Positions 59,429 through 64,000 of a stretch of DNA of 64,000 nt are shown here, one piece after another. Source of the DNA: Taibaiella sp. (GTDB lineage: Bacteria > Bacteroidota > Bacteroidia > Chitinophagales > Chitinophagaceae); NCBI GenBank assembly GCA_019638495.1, contig JAHBTQ010000009.1, positions 108,983 through 172,982 on the forward strand, given 5' to 3'. Numbering within the stretch: position 1 is the stretch's first letter; every line of letters starts with the position of its first letter. Below the pieces are notes generated by a model. It made no database searches and had not been told where the DNA came from. It saw only the letters and a list, made by a program, of their open reading frames with translations. Made by a program: the position numbers and the translations under genes.

Positions 59429-60541
59429 TTACGGGCAAGTAACGAGTGGGCTGTAGCTTGTAAGTGTTGAGTTAGTAGCGGAATATGTGGGATCCGTACT
59501 GAACGTCATACCTGACGAACCTGACGGAGCATACGAAGATGTTGGTTGCACATTGATCATAGTAACGTGCGGTGTCCAGCTACCTGCACAAGCCGGATTT
59601 TCCTGAGCATGTAGCCAGGTAGCAAGAAGGACAGGCTGATTGAACATTGCCGGATCAAAGACATATGCTTTGGGGCCGGTTGGAGTCTGCACTGTTACAA
59701 GTGGTGCCACATGATACCACCAGCGGATGCAGCAGCCACCCCACTTCTGTGCCTGAACACACAACTTGTCCGAGCCAGCATTAGCAAAGCTGAAAATTTT
59801 CTTGGTGCCGTATTTATACTTGTTGTTGATGACCCAGCACATTTTATGCGCCCTTGCATAGCACCCATCCTGGCAGTACTGAAACGATATACAATGGTCT
59901 ATAGTATACGGACCAGGTAATGCGCAGCACTGCTTTGTAATGTAATCGAACATTAGCTGAGCGGTTGTAAAATCCGGTATAACATTATTCAGACCCGGAT
60001 CTGTAGTATTCATTACGCCAAGGCCGGCCGGATGATTAATTACATCATCAGAAATTTTAGTAAAGTCGATTTTCATTGGAGTACCTGCTACAGGCGCTAT
60101 ACCACGAGATTTTGCGTCCGCCAGCTCTTCTGAAGAAACACTTGTAGCGCTGACCAGCTCTCCTCTCCACGGATCAAAAGACACTTTCAGTGGTTTTCCA
60201 TCAGCGAGGGCCTGTTTAATCACCGTCACAAGGCCAGCATCGGTAACTGTGAAAAACTCAGCGTTTTCGTTAAAGAAAGCTTCTATCTGTCCATTGTCGC
60301 CCATGGGTCTGGTGCCGGCTACGGTAAGAACCTGTGTAAGCACCTGGCGGGGGCCAGCCTTACCTGTCGACGACTCTATAGCGGCAGCGGCTGTCTCAAC
60401 AGCGCCAGACGAAGATGCAACCGGGTTACCAGGAGCAGCGGTGTGTTTTCCGCACGAGTTAAGAAATAGAACTGCGACGGTTGCTACTGTTCCGATAGCG
60501 CCAAAATAGACTTGACGAATGCTAGTAATTCTCCGATTCAT
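59429..60541 (-). CDS. Protein-glutaminase-like lipoprotein (protein deamidase)
   Basis: 370 residues. An N-terminal lipoprotein-type signal ends LNSC (Cys30), then an Ala/Ser linker and a ~120-residue pro-region (GDNGQIEAFFNENAEFF, DPWRGELVSATSVSSEELA). The C-terminal part matches the layout of Chryseobacterium protein glutaminase: NNVIPDFTTAQLMFDYI, DGCYARAHKM with catalytic Cys227, WWYHVAPLVTV with His277, and YVFDPAMF with Asp296. In that enzyme the Cys-His-Asp triad deamidates Gln side chains in folded proteins. At least six further Cys could make disulfides. It would be exported and, unlike the secreted homologue, anchored to a membrane. Family call is from remembered motifs, not a search. 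Confidence 0.78.
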   Translation of the reverse strand: MNRRITSIRQVYFGAIGTVATVAVLFLNSCGKHTAAPGNPVASSSGAVETAAAAIESSTGKAGPRQVLTQVLTVAGTRPMGDNGQIEAFFNENAEFFTVTDAGLVTVIKQALADGKPLKVSFDPWRGELVSATSVSSEELADAKSRGIAPVAGTPMKIDFTKISDDVINHPAGLGVMNTTDPGLNNVIPDFTTAQLMFDYITKQCCALPGPYTIDHCISFQYCQDGCYARAHKMCWVINNKYKYGTKKIFSFANAGSDKLCVQAQKWGGCCIRWWYHVAPLVTVQTPTGPKAYVFDPAMFNQPVLLATWLHAQENPACAGSWTPHVTMINVQPTSSYAPSGSSGMTFSTDPTYSATNSTLTSYSPLVTCP

Positions 60542-60702
60542 GGACCGAATATTTTAATGTAAACAATACTGCAAAGTCTAAAGTAAGCGTTTTTGTTTTA
60601 TTGAACAAATATTTATGCATATTCACCTACATACCCAAAGGCCTACTGCTTTGTAACCGAATTTTCAGTAACTTTCCGTATTAACCTATTAAGATACTTG
60701 TT

Positions 60703-62178
60703 ATGAGGTATGTCTATTCGCTAGTCCTTGCAGTGATTTCTGTATCGTCCGCTTTTGCACAATTTGCACAAAACCACAAAAAGCAGACAATGCTTCACAA
60801 CCAAATAATAGGTGCGCTACTCCAGTCGGCTAAGTATTCTGGCCCAATGGCTGCTGCGAAAACAACCGCAGGTGTGCCTACGCAGAGGGTAATTGCCCAG
60901 AGCACGGTGGATAATGGAACGAGCTTATATACTGACTCGGTTACTTGTTCCTATTCAGACATGAATCACTCGACGTTTGACTATAACACTATTATCTACC
61001 CATATAATTATACGTATGGCACTTCTCCGATGTTTGAGCTCAATGGAATTTTTACGGAGCCACAAGTAAAATATGATACCTATGTGCACTGGACTATCAA
61101 TCCGTTCACGATGCCCACTTTTACACTCTACGAAGGGAATTTCGCCACCTATGACACTAATAGCAATCAAACACATTTTGTCAAACTGTTCGTCGACTCA
61201 ACGACAAATGATAACATGAGCTATGCTAACAGCTTTGATACAGTTGGCAATATTACGAGGGGGGTTACATTTAATCTGAATGCAGGAGTTGAAGACTCTG
61301 CCTTTAAGCAGTTCTTTGCTTACGATACTGCTCACAGACTAATCAGGGATAGTGTTTATGAACTGCACCTTGGCGTGTGGCGAATAGCGGCCCGTACGTT
61401 CTACACTTACAATGCTTCGGGTTACCTGGCACAGATCGACCATTTTTCCAACCAAACAGACACATCATTTCTCCTCCCTCTTGTACAACAATCAAAGTAT
61501 GCAAACACATATGACGCATCCGGCAGACTCATTGCAGTAGTCACCAGCCTGTTTGATGGTTCGTCACTCGTTAACTATGTGAAAGATACATTCGACTATA
61601 CCGGAACTGCTAGTTATCATAGTTCGTGGCGTCAGCATCAGTTCGACCCAATACATGGAACATGGTGGCCACAATACAAGATGAGCAAGCATATTAACGC
61701 ATTAGGGAAGCCAGACACGGTGTATCACCAGGGCTGGGACAGCATAGCGAATTCCTGGACACCGATATCGAAGGACGTCATAACTTATACAACTTATGAC
61801 AACCCGGCAAAGGTCTATAACTACGAATACAACTGGACCTCCTATTCCACAACACCCGACTACACAACAACCTACCATTACGAGATCTTTCTTCTTGACG
61901 AACCAACAGGAACGATCTTGCCAAAAACTACAGAGGGTTTAACAATTTACCCTAATCCGGTAAAGGATTTTCTTCATTTTGCAACGGAAACACCCAATGG
62001 AATTGGCACGGAAATCTCCCTGGTAGACATGACGGGAAGAATCATCCTTCGTCAATCTTTAGCAAAAGATAAGACAGCCAATGTTGATGTACAATTGCTA
62101 CCTCCGGGAAACTACATCCTGAATATGCATGACAAAAAGGGCAGGGTGATAAATAAAGCACAGTTCATCAAAGAGTAA
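60703..62178 (+). CDS. Secreted protein with T9SS type A sorting domain
   Basis: 491 residues with a signal peptide (MRYVYSLVLAVISVSSAFAQ). The middle is beta-rich with loosely repeated strands resembling YD-type repeats (FFAYDTAHRLIRDSVYEL, YTYNASGYLAQIDHFSN, YANTYDASGRLIAVVTSL, DTFDYTGTASYHSSW). The final ~80 residues, LTIYPNPVKDFLHF, GTEISLVDMTGRIILRQ, LPPGNYILNMHDKKGRVINKAQFIKE, form the Por-secretion (type A) domain, so export is via T9SS. Surface role unknown. The next gene begins 7 bp after its stop. Confidence 0.85.
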   Translation: MRYVYSLVLAVISVSSAFAQFAQNHKKQTMLHNQIIGALLQSAKYSGPMAAAKTTAGVPTQRVIAQSTVDNGTSLYTDSVTCSYSDMNHSTFDYNTIIYPYNYTYGTSPMFELNGIFTEPQVKYDTYVHWTINPFTMPTFTLYEGNFATYDTNSNQTHFVKLFVDSTTNDNMSYANSFDTVGNITRGVTFNLNAGVEDSAFKQFFAYDTAHRLIRDSVYELHLGVWRIAARTFYTYNASGYLAQIDHFSNQTDTSFLLPLVQQSKYANTYDASGRLIAVVTSLFDGSSLVNYVKDTFDYTGTASYHSSWRQHQFDPIHGTWWPQYKMSKHINALGKPDTVYHQGWDSIANSWTPISKDVITYTTYDNPAKVYNYEYNWTSYSTTPDYTTTYHYEIFLLDEPTGTILPKTTEGLTIYPNPVKDFLHFATETPNGIGTEISLVDMTGRIILRQSLAKDKTANVDVQLLPPGNYILNMHDKKGRVINKAQFIKE

Positions 62179-62185
62179 AAAAGCA

Positions 62186-62737
62186 ATGAAATTCCTTCTG
62201 TTCTTAGCCGCAAGCCTATTGAGCTTTTGTACAAGTGTGTCCGCGCAAAACCGTAAACCGCCGCCACCACCGCCACCACCTAACTTCAACCGGGATAGCC
62301 TTCCTTATAAGTTGAACCCGGACTTGCCGGTTTTCAACATTTTGTTGAAAGACAGCGTTACTACTTTTAATTCGTTTAACATACCCAAAGGGCGCCCAAT
62401 TGCGCTCATGCTGTTTTCGCCAGATTGCAAGCACTGCAGCGACGCTATGGATGCAATTGAACGAGGCATGGATTCACTTAGAAATGTTCGATTTTACCTC
62501 ATGACGCTATCTTCTGACATGACCGGCATTCGCAAATTCTACAATGACCATGGCTTGGAAAAATTTGAAAATATTGAAGTAGTGGGGTGTGACTATGACT
62601 TCTTCTATCTGACGTTTTTTGGCGCTATGCAAGTACCTGACATAGCCCTCTATGACAGTCATAAGAAACTGGTGCATTTCTTCGAACCTCCTTTCACTGT
62701 GCGTCAAATCTACGAGAAGCTTATGCAACTACATTAA
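62186..62737 (+). CDS. Secreted thioredoxin-fold protein
   Basis: 183 residues with signal peptide ending SVSAQ, then a 9-proline stretch (PPPPPPPPN) that likely spaces the domain. The thioredoxin fold is seen in PIALMLFSPDCKHCSDAMDAI (CxxC, Cys-Lys-His-Cys), and QVPDIALYDSHKKLVHFF (cis-Pro loop). It should act as a periplasmic disulfide oxidoreductase. Co-transcribed with the T9SS protein at 60703 (7-bp gap), and its stop overlaps the convergent lipoprotein gene by 4 nt. Confidence 0.8.
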   Translation: MKFLLFLAASLLSFCTSVSAQNRKPPPPPPPPNFNRDSLPYKLNPDLPVFNILLKDSVTTFNSFNIPKGRPIALMLFSPDCKHCSDAMDAIERGMDSLRNVRFYLMTLSSDMTGIRKFYNDHGLEKFENIEVVGCDYDFFYLTFFGAMQVPDIALYDSHKKLVHFFEPPFTVRQIYEKLMQLH

Positions 62738-63462
62738 TGAAGAGCCGCTAGATCATTTCCCCTTGACTGGCCACTTTTGTTTACCCTTGTAAACTTCACC
62801 TGCATACTCTTGTATTCATCTCCACCTTCAGGAGTTTGGTACATCTCCAATAATTGGGTGTTTTCGTCGATATTAGTTGTCACCTGCCTCATTCCGCGCT
62901 GCCTGCAGCTGGCAACTTCTGTACATTGCCCTACCATTTCCGTTGTAGCATCTGCTTTGTCGTATCCCCCTTCCAGGTATACAACTCCTGTGCCTGTGTT
63001 ATCCATCCAAGTGCTTATATACATCCGGCGTGCATTATCGTACGCTATATAACCAATACCTTCAAAAGGGACACCATTTGATTCAGATTTGTATATCGAC
63101 TGCTGGTAACGCCCTCCGAGAACCATTTTGATATCGCACGTTCCAAGCACCTTAGCTGGCTTGGCCCCTGGACCTGTCCAATATACCATCTCCGTGCGCC
63201 ATAGTCCCGCAGATGCAGCTAGCTGCCGATGCTGCTCTGCTGGCATCGCATAAACGGCCGCAAGCCCGGGGTCTACAGGCGTGTTATTAAGTCTCCCATC
63301 TGCATTCATTGTCCCATTCTGTTCCTTGCTACCATTGTTGTCCGACGGTCTGTTCACAACTTCAAATGCGAGAGGCTTCTTGTTCTTTCCTTCTACTTTT
63401 TCATTTGTGTTACAGGCCATTAATAGAATGACCGGGAATAACACCAGGATACCTTGTTTCAT
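62734..63462 (-). CDS. DUF1579-family lipoprotein
   Basis: 242 residues. Lipoprotein signal MKQGILVLFPVILLMAC (lipobox LMAC, Cys17), a Lys/Asn-rich linker, then DUF1579: HRQLAASAGLWRTEMVYWTGPGAKPAKVLGTC, MVLGGRYQQSIYKSESNG, PFEGIGYIAYDNARRMYISTWMDNTGTGVVYLEG. The domain's role is unknown. It has a clear promoter upstream on the minus strand and converges with the thioredoxin-like gene. Confidence 0.88.
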   Translation of the reverse strand: MKQGILVLFPVILLMACNTNEKVEGKNKKPLAFEVVNRPSDNNGSKEQNGTMNADGRLNNTPVDPGLAAVYAMPAEQHRQLAASAGLWRTEMVYWTGPGAKPAKVLGTCDIKMVLGGRYQQSIYKSESNGVPFEGIGYIAYDNARRMYISTWMDNTGTGVVYLEGGYDKADATTEMVGQCTEVASCRQRGMRQVTTNIDENTQLLEMYQTPEGGDEYKSMQVKFTRVNKSGQSRGNDLAALH

Positions 63463-63478
63463 GATAGTTGATTTTTCA

Positions 63479-63505
63479 CAAAGCTACCATCGGCATGTAA
63501 CTCAA
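63479..63505 (-). promoter_or_regulatory. Promoter of the DUF1579 lipoprotein
   Basis: On the minus strand TTG (complement of 63503-63505), a 16-bp spacer and TAGCTTTG (complement of 63479-63486), with the ATG at 63462 about 16 nt further. Confidence 0.6.
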
Positions 63506-63750
63506 CTGTTATACGATTGTAGACCCGGTTTGCACTTTTTCCATTTAATTATATGGAAGATTACAGCCCATTTTTAAAATGCAAAGCATTTGGATGCCCG
63601 ACCAATTACTGTGACAGTCAGATGAATGGTCTCAATCTTCCCTTTATTGATCAGATTTAGCTTCTGTATTCAAAAAGCGCATCGAATAAGCGGCACCGCG
63701 GTAACTTTTGCCGGCCTATGGCCACTATCGCATAGCCCGTATCCCACCGC
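63506..63750. other. Intergenic region without a gene
   Basis: The gap between 63462 and 63805 contains the DUF1579 promoter, no credible reading frame, and a strong terminator at its right end. Confidence 0.5.
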
Positions 63751-63783
63751 AAAAAAGCCCGGCGCGTATGCGCCGGGCTTTTT
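63751..63783. terminator. Strong terminator of the right-edge T9SS protein gene
   Basis: GCCCGGCGC-gtat-GCGCCGGGC (9-bp stem) is flanked by AAAAAA and TTTTT, so it works in both directions; on the minus strand it follows the stop at 63805. Confidence 0.9.
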
Positions 63784-63804
63784 GTTTTATCTCAGAACTG
63801 ATGC

Positions 63805-64000
63805 TTACTGCTGCAGTACGAAGTGGAACACCTTAGCTTCTGAACCGCTGCGAAGCGTCAGCATGTACATGCCGTTCGCAAGGCCGCTGTTCAGCTCTAT
63901 GCGGCTGTTGATATCTCCGTTCTTCACGTTGATCGCTCCACGGTATACTACCTGGCCCAGCATGTCTGTTACATCTACATGCAGCTCCTGGTCTTCTGTT
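63805..64000 (-). CDS. C-terminal end of a T9SS type A exported protein, truncated by window edge
   Basis: Only the last ~65 codons lie in the window, open to the right edge; stop TAA at 63805-63807. The peptide reads TEDQELHVDVTDMLGQVVYRG, then INSRIELNSGLANGMYMLTLR and ends SEAKVFHFVLQQ. This is a textbook Por-secretion (T9SS type A) sorting domain: 'vDmlGqvv' strand, 'l.nGmYmL.l' and 'K.f.vl'. The protein's main body is outside the window, so its function is unknown. Confidence 0.88.
   Translation of the reverse strand, partial: TEDQELHVDVTDMLGQVVYRGAINVKNGDINSRIELNSGLANGMYMLTLRSGSEAKVFHFVLQQ

Overview
The window comes from a chromosome of the phylum Bacteroidota, probably the Chitinophagales/Sphingobacteriia side, although the genus cannot be named from sequence alone. 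The evidence is a complete gldK-gldL-gldM-gldN operon (core of the type IX secretion and gliding machinery), several proteins with T9SS C-terminal sorting sequences, a PKD/gliding-type giant surface protein, DUF1684, DUF4139, DUF1579 and DUF695/RraB-type proteins, and many promoters of the Bacteroidota form (TTG about 16-20 bp upstream of TAnnTTTG). Shine-Dalgarno sequences are mostly weak, and several coding regions appear to begin at TTG or GTG.

Layout. 1-1751: amino-terminal part of a giant secreted protein running off the left edge. 1994-6281: amino-acid permease, a large secreted protein with a putative clan-CD cysteine-protease-like C-terminus, and two small proteins. 6433-9446: copper module, with a CopY-like palindrome, a hemerythrin-like protein and a CcoI/FixI copper ATPase. 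9453-13238: glycosyltransferase, small membrane protein, histidine kinase, FabH, tRNA-Cys. 13325-14078: RAYT transposase bracketed by inverted REP-like hairpin repeats. 14126-15850: small lipoprotein operon and a repeat-rich noncoding stretch. 15997-19277: Csp-like copper storage protein, GH15 glucosidase and glucose dehydrogenase. 19281-24829: ClC channel/antiporter, DUF389, DUF695/RraB-like protein, LptF/G permease, outer-membrane protein. 24955-31538: housekeeping block (lysA, queA, nucleoid-associated protein, lysS, acyl-CoA-binding protein). 31590-40192: NHL surface protein, B12-type radical SAM protein, TlpA-like oxidoreductase, MuiA-like protein, GAF histidine kinase. 40200-42328: hldD operon and mtgA. 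42402-48566: gldKLMN plus a beta-barrel protein. 49089-52888: exopolysaccharide initiation operon. 52897-59355: AlkD-like HEAT protein, TMTC-like TPR glycosyltransferase, Ig-like lipoprotein, group 1/4 glycosyltransferase. 59429-64000: a protein-glutaminase-like lipoprotein, two T9SS-exported proteins (one running off the right edge), a thioredoxin-fold protein and a DUF1579 lipoprotein.

How the genes fit together. The main theme is the cell envelope. gldKLMN builds the T9SS trans-envelope core, and at least three or four neighbours are likely substrates (1-1751, 31590-32942, 60703-62178, 63805-64000). HldD, LptF/G, MtgA and the 49089-52888 operon make or move LPS, murein and polysaccharide. 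A second theme is copper (CcoI, its possible operator, and Csp). No rRNA, CRISPR array, prophage or intact insertion sequence other than the RAYT unit was seen. The most unusual items are the protein-glutaminase-like lipoprotein, the copper operator candidate, the RAYT/REP element, the protease-like secreted protein and a GldK without a lipoprotein cysteine.
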